Shown in pieces: positions 1 to 6,729 of a stretch of 11,438 bases of DNA. Source of the stretch: Thermoplasmata archaeon (lineage in GTDB: Archaea; Thermoplasmatota; Thermoplasmata; Lutacidiplasmatales; UBA184). The DNA lies in NCBI GenBank assembly GCA_022750355.1, contig JAKIVW010000032.1, positions 3,095 to 14,532 on the forward strand. The letters are read 5' to 3'. The notes under the pieces were generated by a model. That model did no database searches. It had not been told where the DNA came from and worked only from the letters and a program-made list of their open reading frames with translations. The position numbers were made by a program, and so were the translations under genes. Position 1 is the first letter of the stretch. Each line of letters opens with the position of its first letter.

Positions 1-1344
1 CGCGCCGAGGATCCGGTCCGTCTTTTCCGCCGCGGCCCGGACATAGGCCACCGGGTCGAGGAGCCGGTCGATCTCCGCGGGCTCGAGCCATTGGCGAACG
101 GTCGGGTCGCCTTTCGCCCGCTCCGCGAGAGAAGGTCCCGCCGCCGGATCCTTGGTGAGTCGTCGGAGGAGCTCGTGCGCGTCCGCTCGGGCGAGCCCGC
201 GGCCGGTGAGGGCCAGCATGAGGCTCTCCGTCATCGATCCCCCGGCCGACCGGTCGACTTCGGCGCTCATTCGGGCCGCATCGACCCGAAGGCCGGCGAA
301 GACCACCGTCAATTTCGTCAGGAAATCGTCGGCCAGTAGGATCGAATGCGGGAGGACGATTCGTTCGTTGGCCGAGTTCGCCAAGTCACGTTCGTGCCAC
401 TGGACCATGTTCTCCAGGGGAGGAAGGGCGAACGCGCGTACTAGGCGGGCGAGGCTCGTGACATTCTCCGATAGCATCGGGTTCCGCTTTTGGGCCATGG
501 TCGAACTGCCCACCTGGTGCCCTTCATCGAACGGCTCGGCCACCTCGGCGATCTCGGTCCGTTGGAGGTTCCGCACCTCCGTCGCCAAACGTTCCGCCGT
601 GCCGGCGACCAGCGCGAGCCAGTTCGTGAATTCCGCGATCCGATCGCGTCCCGTGATCTGAGTGGGTGCCTCGTCGGCAGTGATCCCCAATCGGCGCATC
701 ACACCTTGCTCGACCGCGACCGCGTGGGTACCGAACCCAGCCCCGGTTCCGACGGCTCCGGCCATCTTGCCGACGGTCAGTCGAGGGAGCAATTCATCGA
801 GGCGCCGTCGGTGCCGCATCACCTCGGCGGCGGCGACCGCCATCTTGTAACCGAAGGAGATCGGCACCCCATGCTGCCCGTGGGTCCGTCCTACTTCCGC
901 GGTGGAACGATGGGCCCGGGCGAGCCCGACGAGCGCGCGGGCGTGGTCGGAGAGGTCGCTCCGGAGGATCGCGCCCCCTTCCTGAAGTTCGAGAGCGAGT
1001 GCGGAATCGGTGATGTCGGCGCTGGTCGCTCCGAAATGGACCCACCGACCGGACGCGCCGGCGGCCTCGGCGAGGGCGCGCGTGATCGCCATCACGTCGT
1101 GCTTGAGTTCCCGTTCCAGAGCGTCCACCCGAGCGACGGTGACCGCTACTGGGTTCGCCGCCTCGTGGATCGCGCGCGCCGCTTCCGCTGGGATCATCCC
1201 GAGCTCCGCCTCGGTCACGGCGAGCGCGGCCTCGACGCGGAGCGCCCGGGTCAGTCGCGCTTTCCGGGAAAACAGCGCACGGACCTGGGAGCGGCCGTAC
1301 CGAAATTCGAGAGGGCAGAACAATGCGGCGTCGTCGTCCGCCAC
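1..1344 (-). CDS. purB: Adenylosuccinate lyase, partial at the C-terminus
   Basis: A fumarase/aspartase-superfamily lyase that cleaves SAICAR to AICAR and adenylosuccinate to AMP in cytosolic purine synthesis. The N-terminus carries the FRYGR segment typical of PurB. HFGATSADITD follows, then RTHGQH at about residues 153-158 (catalytic His region), NLQRTE, and the flexible signature loop GSSTMAQKRNP at residues 279-289. WHERDLANS follows as in archaeal PurB. The frame runs 448 codons to the window edge without a stop. Its last residues match the usual C-terminal region, so only a few are probably missing. I chose GTG at 1344 because it lies about 25 bases downstream of an ATATATA box, as expected for a leaderless archaeal transcript, and just ahead of the conserved N-terminus. 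One oddity is Ala where most family members have Pro in the MPxKRNP loop. It is transcribed divergently from the hydroxyproline operon. Confidence 0.93.
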   Translation of the reverse strand, partial: MADDDAALFCPLEFRYGRSQVRALFSRKARLTRALRVEAALAVTEAELGMIPAEAARAIHEAANPVAVTVARVDALERELKHDVMAITRALAEAAGASGRWVHFGATSADITDSALALELQEGGAILRSDLSDHARALVGLARAHRSTAEVGRTHGQHGVPISFGYKMAVAAAEVMRHRRRLDELLPRLTVGKMAGAVGTGAGFGTHAVAVEQGVMRRLGITADEAPTQITGRDRIAEFTNWLALVAGTAERLATEVRNLQRTEIAEVAEPFDEGHQVGSSTMAQKRNPMLSENVTSLARLVRAFALPPLENMVQWHERDLANSANERIVLPHSILLADDFLTKLTVVFAGLRVDAARMSAEVDRSAGGSMTESLMLALTGRGLARADAHELLRRLTKDPAAGPSLAERAKGDPTVRQWLEPAEIDRLLDPVAYVRAAAEKTDRILGA

Positions 1345-1355
1345 GGAGAGGGACC

Positions 1356-1380
1356 CGGGAGCGCGTATATATCGCTCCCG
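1356..1380. promoter_or_regulatory. Perfect inverted repeat bracketing the purB TATA box
   Basis: The arms CGGGAGCG (1356-1363) and CGCTCCCG (1373-1380) are perfect reverse complements separated by 9 bases that hold the TATA box. A protein dimer bound here would cover the box and block TBP. This is seen directly in the sequence; the operator role is inferred. It could act on purB, on the hydroxyproline operon, or on both. Confidence 0.6.
1366..1372 (-). promoter_or_regulatory. TATA box of purB
   Basis: ATATATA on the minus strand is centred about 25 bases upstream of the GTG at 1344, the spacing of an archaeal TATA box to a transcription start at the start codon. The box is nearly symmetrical. 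It may also fire rightward, which would give the epimerase operon a leader of roughly 100 bases. No other AT-rich box precedes that operon. Confidence 0.65.
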
Positions 1381-1403
1381 CACAGAGGCCGACCCGTCGT
1401 CGC

Positions 1404-1414
1404 CCCAACTTGGG
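1404..1414. repeat. Short inverted repeat in the operon leader region
   Basis: CCCAA and TTGGG flank a single C in the gap between purB and the epimerase gene. It is short enough to be chance. It could be a half of a regulatory site or a small hairpin in a leader transcript. Confidence 0.25.
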
Positions 1415-1478
1415 CTCGACGGAAAGCCTATGGCGGGGAACCCGCTTCGGTGCCTCGCGCGCCGCAGCCGGCGGCGAC

Positions 1479-1482
1479 GAGG
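1479..1482 (+). promoter_or_regulatory. Ribosome binding site for the epimerase
   Basis: GAGG (followed by GA) lies 11 bases before TTG 1494 and 20 bases before GTG 1503. This supports the TTG start. Confidence 0.5.
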
Positions 1483-1493
1483 GACTTCCGTCA

Positions 1494-2432
1494 TTGCAGC
1501 GCGTGCATGTAGTGGACTCCCACACGGCCGGCGAACCCACTCGCGTCGTGATGTCCGGCGGCCCGGACCTGGGGGAAGGACCTCTCGCCGAACGTCTCCT
1601 CCGATTCCGGGAACTCCACGACAACTTCCGCCGGTCGGTCATTCACGAACCCCGCGGATCGGGAGTCGTGGTCGGAGCCCTGCTGGTACCTCCCGTCCGC
1701 GCCTCTTCCTCCGCCGCGGTCATTTTCTTCAACAACTCTGGCTACCTCGGGATGTGCGGCCACGGGACGATCGGACTCGTCGCCACGCTGGCTCACCTGG
1801 GCCAGCTCCGACCGGGGCGGCACACGATCGAAACGCCCGTGGGAACCGTGGAGGCCTTCCTGCACAGTTCGGGCGAGGTGAGCGTTCGAAACGTCCCGTG
1901 CTGGCGAAGTCGAACGTCCGTTTCGGTCGAGGTCCCGGACCACGGCACGGTCGTGGGAGATGTCGCCTGGGGTGGGAATTGGTTCTTCCTGAGCGAAGGT
2001 GCCCCCTGCGAACTCTCTCTGGCCAACGTCGATGCGCTGACCGAGTACACGAAAGCCATCCGTGCGGAGCTCCACTGGGGGCGGATCACCGGTTCGGCGG
2101 GGGCCCCGATCGATCACATCGAGATCTCCGGGCCACCGCGCCGCGCCGAGAACCAGAGCCGGAACTTCGTCCTCTGTCCCGGGGGCGAGTACGACCGCTC
2201 ACCCTGTGGAACCGGAACCAGTGCGAAGATCGCATGCCTCGTGGCGGACGGCAAGCTCCGGGAAGGACAGGTCTGGCGGCAAGAGGGGATCCTCGGTACG
2301 GTGTTCGAAGGCAAGGTCGAAAGCATCGACGGCGAGCTCCGCCCTCGTATCCGAGGCTCGGCCTACATCACCGGAGAGGGTGATTTGCTGTTCGACGCCC
2401 GAGACCCATTCGTCGAAGGCATCGCGCCGTGA
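1494..2432 (+). CDS. 4-hydroxyproline 2-epimerase (proline racemase family)
   Basis: A cofactor-independent epimerase that converts trans-4-hydroxy-L-proline to cis-4-hydroxy-D-proline, the first catabolic step. The protein begins QRVHVVDSHTAGEPTR, as the family does, and is about 312 residues, the normal size. Both catalytic cysteines are present: Cys88 in GMCGHGTIG and Cys238 in SPCGTGTSA. A thiol pair marks a racemase or epimerase; the related trans-3-hydroxyproline dehydratases have Thr in place of one Cys. I chose TTG at 1494 because it fits the conserved N-terminus and has GAGG at 1479-1482. GTG at 1503 is the alternative. Longer starts to 1323 add only Arg-rich sequence with no family match. 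The stop overlaps the next gene's GTG by 4 bases. Proline racemase is the main alternative; the two following genes favour hydroxyproline. Confidence 0.87.
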   Translation: MQRVHVVDSHTAGEPTRVVMSGGPDLGEGPLAERLLRFRELHDNFRRSVIHEPRGSGVVVGALLVPPVRASSSAAVIFFNNSGYLGMCGHGTIGLVATLAHLGQLRPGRHTIETPVGTVEAFLHSSGEVSVRNVPCWRSRTSVSVEVPDHGTVVGDVAWGGNWFFLSEGAPCELSLANVDALTEYTKAIRAELHWGRITGSAGAPIDHIEISGPPRRAENQSRNFVLCPGGEYDRSPCGTGTSAKIACLVADGKLREGQVWRQEGILGTVFEGKVESIDGELRPRIRGSAYITGEGDLLFDARDPFVEGIAP

Positions 2433-3583
2433 GTCGTTCGGAGTACGACCTCGCCGTCGTCGGAGCGGGAATCGTCGGTGCCGCCTGCGCCTATGAAGCG
2501 GCGCGGGCCGGGCTCCGAGTGACGGTCATTGATGGCTCTCGCTCCGGATCCGGTGCCACAGGGTCGGCCATGGGGCATATCGTCGCCTTGGACGGCTCGG
2601 AGCCCGAATTGGCCCTGTGCCGGTTCTCCCAGGGGGTCTGGAGAGAGCTCGCCGGGCGCCTCCCCGCCTCGGCCCACTACCGGCCCGCGGGGACGATCTG
2701 GCTCGCGCGCGAAGAGGCCGACCTCCGAGATGCCGAGACCAAGCACGACCGCCTTCGAAAACACGATGTCCCAAGCCGCACCCTCGACCCCGAAGAATTG
2801 AACCGCACCGAGCCGGCCGTTCGCGCCGGACTCTCCGGCGGGCTCCTCGTTCCCGAGGACGCCCTGGTCGACCCGCTCCCCGTGACCGATTTTCTTCTCG
2901 CCGAAACGATCCGGATGGGCGGGCACGTCATCGTGGATTCCCCCGTGACCCGTATCGAAGAAGGGGGGGTGCACCGAGCGGGACGCGACGCGATCCGGGC
3001 GAAGAGTGTTCTCAACGCGGCCGGAGTAGCCGCACCCCAGCTCTCGGAGGGAGTTCCGGTGAGGCCGAGAAAAGGTCACCTCCTCCGGGTCGAGAAGTTC
3101 GGCCCCACCCTTGGTCATCAATTGGTCGAGCTCGGGTACGGCTCCTCGGTCCGTTCGACCGAGGCAACCTCGGTCGCGTTCAACGTCCAGCCGGCGTCGG
3201 ATGGGAGCTGGACCGTGGGCGCCTCCCGCGAGTGGGGGAGCACGAGCACCGAGGTCGACCCGGCGACGGTGGCTCGGGTCTGGAAGCGGGCGGCCGAGTT
3301 CCTTCCGAGCCTGGCCCGCGCGACGGTGGCTAAGTCCTGGGCCGGACTGCGACCCGCGATGCCGGATCACCTCCCGTGGATCGGTCGCCTCCCCGGATCC
3401 GATTCGATCTGGGTCGCCACCGGCCACGAAGGACTCGGGATCACTTGTTCAATGGGGACGGCGCGACTGGTGGTCGCCTCGCTCCTCGGGCGAAGGACCG
3501 AGATCCCTCTCGAACCGTACCGCCCACGGACGGAGCGTGCGCCCTGGCCCTCCGATTACTCCCTTGGGCGAGGTGCCGCGTGA
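2429..3583 (+). CDS. FAD-dependent D-amino acid dehydrogenase, probable D-hydroxyproline dehydrogenase
   Basis: A DAO-family flavoenzyme (384 residues) expected to oxidise cis-4-hydroxy-D-proline to 1-pyrroline-4-hydroxy-2-carboxylate. The N-terminus has the Rossmann FAD-binding fingerprint GAGIVG at residues 12-17, with the acidic end of the second strand at VID. The substrate domain follows. The C-terminal FAD-contact region shows SWAGLRPAMPDHLPWIG and then ATGHEGLGITCSMGTARL from about residue 330, both hallmarks of glycine/D-amino acid oxidases. The GTG start at 2429 overlaps the epimerase stop as GTGA, and GAAGG lies at 2415-2419. No membrane segment or signal peptide is seen, so it is probably cytosolic. 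The electron acceptor is unknown. Substrate assignment rests on neighbours; sarcosine or D-proline oxidation cannot be excluded. Confidence 0.85.
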   Translation: MSRSEYDLAVVGAGIVGAACAYEAARAGLRVTVIDGSRSGSGATGSAMGHIVALDGSEPELALCRFSQGVWRELAGRLPASAHYRPAGTIWLAREEADLRDAETKHDRLRKHDVPSRTLDPEELNRTEPAVRAGLSGGLLVPEDALVDPLPVTDFLLAETIRMGGHVIVDSPVTRIEEGGVHRAGRDAIRAKSVLNAAGVAAPQLSEGVPVRPRKGHLLRVEKFGPTLGHQLVELGYGSSVRSTEATSVAFNVQPASDGSWTVGASREWGSTSTEVDPATVARVWKRAAEFLPSLARATVAKSWAGLRPAMPDHLPWIGRLPGSDSIWVATGHEGLGITCSMGTARLVVASLLGRRTEIPLEPYRPRTERAPWPSDYSLGRGAA

Positions 3584-4506
3584 CCGGATCTTCGCCGGCG
3601 GCACTGTGGCGCGGAGTCCTGGTCGCGCTGACCACGCCGTTTGACCGGGACCTAGCGATCGACACGACCGCCCTGCGCGCCCATGCGACCTGGCTGGTCG
3701 ACCGCGGCGTCCAAGGTGTGGTCGCGGGCGGCTCGCTGGGAGAGGGGGCGACCCTCTCCGTCGAAGAACGGCTCCTCCTGGTGCGGGAGCTGGTGTCGGC
3801 CTTGGAAGGGCGCGCACCGGTGGTGGCCGCGATCGCTTCGAGCCGAACCTCTGACGCCGTCGCGCTCGCCCGGGCGGCCGCCCAAGAAGGGGCCGCGGGA
3901 TTGTTGGTGCTCCCGCCCTATGTCTACCGTACCGACCCTCGAGAGACGCTCTCCCATTTCCACGCGGTCCTGGGGGCGACCTCCGTTCCCTGCATGCTCT
4001 ACAACAACCCTTCCGCCTACGGCACGGACGTACTGCCGGAACAGATCCTCGAGCTGGCGGAGGAGCACTCGCTCCTGACCGGGGTCAAGGAATCGAGTGG
4101 GGACGTACGTCGCATCACCGGCATCCGTTCCCTCCTCGGGGATCGCCTGGAGGTCGCCGTGGGCCTGGACGACGCCGTCCTGGAGGGGATCCGGGCCGGG
4201 GCCGTCGGTTGGGTCGCCGGGCTGGCGAATGCCTTTCCCGACGCGTCGGTCGAGCTGTTCCGACGGGCCCGAACCGCCTCCGAGGAATCCGCGTTCGAGC
4301 TCTACCGATGGTTCCTTCCGCTCCTTCGGATGGATACCACGAACAAGTTCGTCCAACAGATCAAATTCGTTCAATCGGAGGTCGGCCGTGGGTCGGCGCG
4401 CGTGCGTCCGCCGAGACTCGAGCTCGCCAGTGACGAAGTGATCGTCGCTCGGGCAACCCTCCGAGATGCGCTCGCCCACCCCCCGGCTGGGGTCCCGTTA
4501 GAGTGA
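3580..4506 (+). CDS. DHDPS/NAL-family lyase, probable 1-pyrroline-4-hydroxy-2-carboxylate deaminase
   Basis: A TIM-barrel Schiff-base enzyme of 308 residues, likely removing ammonia and water from 1-pyrroline-4-hydroxy-2-carboxylate to give alpha-ketoglutarate semialdehyde. The family landmarks are in order: VALTTPFD near the N-terminus; GGSLGEGATLS in place of the GTTGE substrate loop; Tyr141 in YNNPSAYG; and the Schiff-base Lys170 in GVKESSGD. The GSLGE variant departs from true dihydrodipicolinate synthase, which argues against lysine synthesis. The GTG start at 3580 overlaps the previous stop as GTGA, with GAGGTG at 3570-3575 acting as ribosome binding site. It ends 10 bases before the convergent asparagine-synthase-type gene, so the operon closes here. 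KDG or N-acetylneuraminate aldolase are less likely given the neighbours. Confidence 0.84.
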   Translation: MTGSSPAALWRGVLVALTTPFDRDLAIDTTALRAHATWLVDRGVQGVVAGGSLGEGATLSVEERLLLVRELVSALEGRAPVVAAIASSRTSDAVALARAAAQEGAAGLLVLPPYVYRTDPRETLSHFHAVLGATSVPCMLYNNPSAYGTDVLPEQILELAEEHSLLTGVKESSGDVRRITGIRSLLGDRLEVAVGLDDAVLEGIRAGAVGWVAGLANAFPDASVELFRRARTASEESAFELYRWFLPLLRMDTTNKFVQQIKFVQSEVGRGSARVRPPRLELASDEVIVARATLRDALAHPPAGVPLE

Positions 4507-4516
4507 ATCCTTCGGC

Positions 4517-5266
4517 TCAACTGACGGACCGGCGGAGCAGTCGGTCGATACCGGTTCCGTACTGGAGAGCCTTCTTCGGACGGGCGGCGATCGATTCCGG
4601 TAGCCCCCGCCTTCGTGCGAAGGACCGGAACGCTTGCTTCGGTTCGGCCCCGGCTCGACGCTCGGTGACCGGGATGCGGTCGACCTCCGACCGGAACACG
4701 GGATCGAGGTACGGCGCGGCGATCTCTCGCCCCCACCGCGCGGCGATCCGGCGCGACCGGGGCCACGCGTCTTCGAGGAGGAAATCCAGGTCCGCCCGGC
4801 CGCGTCGTCCTGACGCCTCCTCGTCCAACCCCCGAAAGTGGGCGTACCCGAAGAACAGTTCATCGGCACCCTGACCACAGAGGACGATGCCCGGCGGAGC
4901 CTGCTGCACCGCGACCGCGAAAGAGACCTGGACCGCCCGGGCCGTCGGAGACAACGCTTCGGTCTCGTCGGCGATTTGTCGGGCCATCGCGAGCACTTCG
5001 GCGTCGGCGAGTGTGTGACCGACCCAGGGGAGGCCGAGATATCGCGCGGCCATCTTCGCGGTCGCGGGGTCCGGGCTCCCCTCGAGGCCCACGGTGGAGA
5101 GCCGCAGTCGCGGGTCGTGACGGAGCTCCCACGCCAGAAGCCCGGAATCGACGCCTCCCGAGAAGAGGAGACTAAGATCGACCCGCTTCGGGAGCGCGTC
5201 GAGGGCGCCCGAAAGCGCGCGGCCGAGCGGGGCTTCCCAGGTCGGAGGGAGGAACGAGCTCGCCAC
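4517..5266 (-). CDS. Stand-alone asparagine-synthase-type PP-loop protein
   Basis: A 249-residue protein matching only the C-terminal synthetase domain of glutamine-dependent asparagine synthetase (AsnB). The ATP pyrophosphatase loop SGGVDS is at residues 36-41, the conserved GADELFFGY at 133-141, and a KKALQYGTG motif lies near the C-terminus. The N-terminal glutaminase domain, with its Cys-2 nucleophile, is absent. The protein must use free ammonia, borrow an amidotransferase, or adenylate another substrate. GTG at 5266 is the first usable start in the frame and is preceded by GGAG with a 5-base gap. A TTAA box lies about 42 bases upstream, shared with the divergent HAD gene. It converges with the hydroxyproline operon. 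The biochemical role is not certain; stand-alone versions of this domain occur in archaea. Confidence 0.78.
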   Translation of the reverse strand: MASSFLPPTWEAPLGRALSGALDALPKRVDLSLLFSGGVDSGLLAWELRHDPRLRLSTVGLEGSPDPATAKMAARYLGLPWVGHTLADAEVLAMARQIADETEALSPTARAVQVSFAVAVQQAPPGIVLCGQGADELFFGYAHFRGLDEEASGRRGRADLDFLLEDAWPRSRRIAARWGREIAAPYLDPVFRSEVDRIPVTERRAGAEPKQAFRSFARRRGLPESIAARPKKALQYGTGIDRLLRRSVS

Positions 5267-5303
5267 ATCCGCTCCGGGTCGCCCCGGACACTGCCGGCAT
5301 GAA

Positions 5304-5313
5304 CCCTTAAGGG
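5304..5313. promoter_or_regulatory. Palindromic TTAA box shared by two divergent genes
   Basis: CCCTTAAGGG is a perfect 10-bp palindrome in a 67-base gap. Its centre is 25-26 bases before GTG 5334 of the HAD gene, leaderless spacing. It is about 42 bases before GTG 5266 of the asparagine-synthase-type gene, whose leader would carry GGAG. One symmetrical TATA box could serve both directions. Confidence 0.5.
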
Positions 5314-5333
5314 CGCCGGCGGTGGACGAGCGC

Positions 5334-5915
5334 GTGCCGCGGACTCCGGGGGGAAGGCGCTCGGGTCGTCGACGAGCGCTGTTCGTCGATCGCGATGGGA
5401 CGCTGAACCCAGACCTTCACTACCTCAAGGAAGCCGAACGCCTCGAGCTCTATCGTGGCGTCGGCTCGGCGCTCCGGCTCGCCCACTTGCATGACTATCT
5501 CGTCGTGTGCGTCACCAATCAATCGGGAATCGACCGAGGCTTCTACACGCGGGAAGACGTGGAGCGGATCCACCTTCGGGTGAACGAACTGCTGCGCCCC
5601 AGTGACACCCAGGTGGACGCCTTCTACTACTGTCCGCACGCGCCCGACGCCGGATGCCGCTGTCGCAAACCGAGAACCGGGCTTTTCGAAGATGCCGCCC
5701 GAGACCATGAGATCGATTTCGGAGCGAGCGCGATCCTAGGGGACCGCCCGCTCGATATCGAGGCGGGAGCGAAGCTCGGTCTACTCACGGGGCTCGTCGT
5801 CCCCCCCGGCCACGAGGTCGAGCTCCGGGAGGAAGTCCGGGCCCGCGGTACCCAACCGGACCTGGTCGCTTCGAGCCTCCTGGGGGCGGTCGTTCGCGTG
5901 CTCGCCCGGGGATGA
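5334..5915 (+). CDS. HAD-superfamily phosphatase, GmhB/HisB-N type
   Basis: A small-molecule phosphatase of the DxDGTLN type. It has the nucleophile pair in FVDRDGTLN (Asp19 and Asp21 counted from GTG 5334), motif II in CVTNQSGIDRGFYT, and motif IV in ILGDRPLDIEAG. Between them is CPHAPDAGCRCRKP, the Cys/His zinc cluster typical of D,D-heptose 1,7-bisphosphate phosphatase (GmhB) and histidinol-phosphatase (HisB N-domain). GTG 5334 is preferred over GTG 5322 because the TTAA box is then at leaderless distance and there is no ribosome binding site. The longer start would add only MDER. The true substrate is unknown: no heptose or histidine gene is nearby. At 194 residues it is complete for the family. 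Confidence 0.83.
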   Translation: MPRTPGGRRSGRRRALFVDRDGTLNPDLHYLKEAERLELYRGVGSALRLAHLHDYLVVCVTNQSGIDRGFYTREDVERIHLRVNELLRPSDTQVDAFYYCPHAPDAGCRCRKPRTGLFEDAARDHEIDFGASAILGDRPLDIEAGAKLGLLTGLVVPPGHEVELREEVRARGTQPDLVASSLLGAVVRVLARG

Positions 5916-5930
5916 TGGGTCAAGAAGCCG

Positions 5931-5935
5931 TTAAG
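5931..5935 (+). promoter_or_regulatory. TTAAG promoter box for the DUF92-queC unit
   Basis: TTAAG in a GC-rich 55-base gap, centred about 38 bases before ATG 5971. A start point about 26 bases downstream would leave a leader of roughly 12 bases. GGGAG at 5957-5961 sits at or near its 5' end. Confidence 0.5.
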
Positions 5936-5970
5936 CGCCACCCCCCCTCGCTCTCCGGGAGCCGACGGTA

Positions 5971-6729
5971 ATGCTCTCCCTCCTCCCAGCGGTCGTCGCC
6001 ATATTGGCGACGGTGGCCCTTGCATTGGGTGCCACCCTGGCCCGAGCCCTCACGCCGGCCGCGGGGGTCGTCGCCGCCGTATTCGGGGCGATCATCGTCG
6101 TCTTCGCCGGCTACGCGTTCCTGGCCCTCCTCATCCTGTTCGTAGTGGCCAGCGTGCTCGCGACCCGGTACCGTTTCACGGAGAAACAGCAGCGCAACGT
6201 GCAGGAGGGGAGGGTCGGGGAGCGGGGAATCGCGAACGTCGTGGCTCACATCTTGATCCCCACGGGTCTCGCCCTCGCCGCGGGCGGGAGCCCTCCGCTC
6301 CTCTCGCTCCCCACGGTGGCGGTCCTCTATGCGTCCGCGCTCGCGTTCGGCGCGGCCGACACCTTCGGGAGCGAGTTTGGGGTACTTGCCGGTCGGGCGC
6401 GGAGCATTCTCACGGCCCGCCTCGTCACTCCCGGGACGAACGGGGGTGTCTCCGGAACCGGGGAACTCTGGGCCGCGATCGGAGCGGTGACGACCGGCCT
6501 CATCGGATTTGTCCTCTACCTGCTGTTCGGGACGTCGACCCCGCCGGGGGCCGTCCTCGTCGGAGTCGTGGCCGTCTCCGGATTCGTCGGATGCCAGGTG
6601 GATTCCGTGCTCGGTGAGACGCTCGAGAACCGTGGCCTCCTCACGAAGCATTCCACCAACTTCTTCGGCATGCTCTCCTCGGTCGTCCTCTCCGCCGCCC
6701 TGCTGGGGGCCCTGGGGTGGTGGCGATGA
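5971..6729 (+). CDS. DUF92-family integral membrane protein, possible isoprenoid phosphate kinase
   Basis: A 252-residue polytopic membrane protein of the DUF92 family, which includes plant VTE6 (phytyl-phosphate kinase). The family landmarks are ADTFGSEFG in the middle, then PGTNGGVSGTGE, then a glycine-rich stretch ending GCQVDSVLGETLENRG; these polar segments probably form the active site. Hydrophobic spans lie at roughly residues 1-20, 25-65, 85-110, 115-135, 165-190, 195-215 and 230-250. A charged loop (FTEKQQRN) follows the second cluster. In archaea, by analogy with VTE6, it may phosphorylate a prenyl monophosphate such as geranylgeranyl phosphate; this is inference. ATG 5971 is the first start and has GGGAG upstream. 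The stop overlaps queC as ATGA. Confidence 0.85.
   Translation: MLSLLPAVVAILATVALALGATLARALTPAAGVVAAVFGAIIVVFAGYAFLALLILFVVASVLATRYRFTEKQQRNVQEGRVGERGIANVVAHILIPTGLALAAGGSPPLLSLPTVAVLYASALAFGAADTFGSEFGVLAGRARSILTARLVTPGTNGGVSGTGELWAAIGAVTTGLIGFVLYLLFGTSTPPGAVLVGVVAVSGFVGCQVDSVLGETLENRGLLTKHSTNFFGMLSSVVLSAALLGALGWWR

Noticed and set aside
1323..1493. N-terminal extension of the epimerase starting at ATG 1323
   Set aside because: The added residues are Arg/Pro-rich, have no family counterpart, and would overlap the purB start and its promoter.
490..1512. A 340-codon plus-strand frame opposite purB
   Set aside because: Antisense shadow; the minus strand encodes all PurB signatures through this interval.
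2363..3427. A 354-codon minus-strand frame opposite the FAD dehydrogenase
   Set aside because: Shadow of a gene with an intact FAD fingerprint and C-terminal motif.
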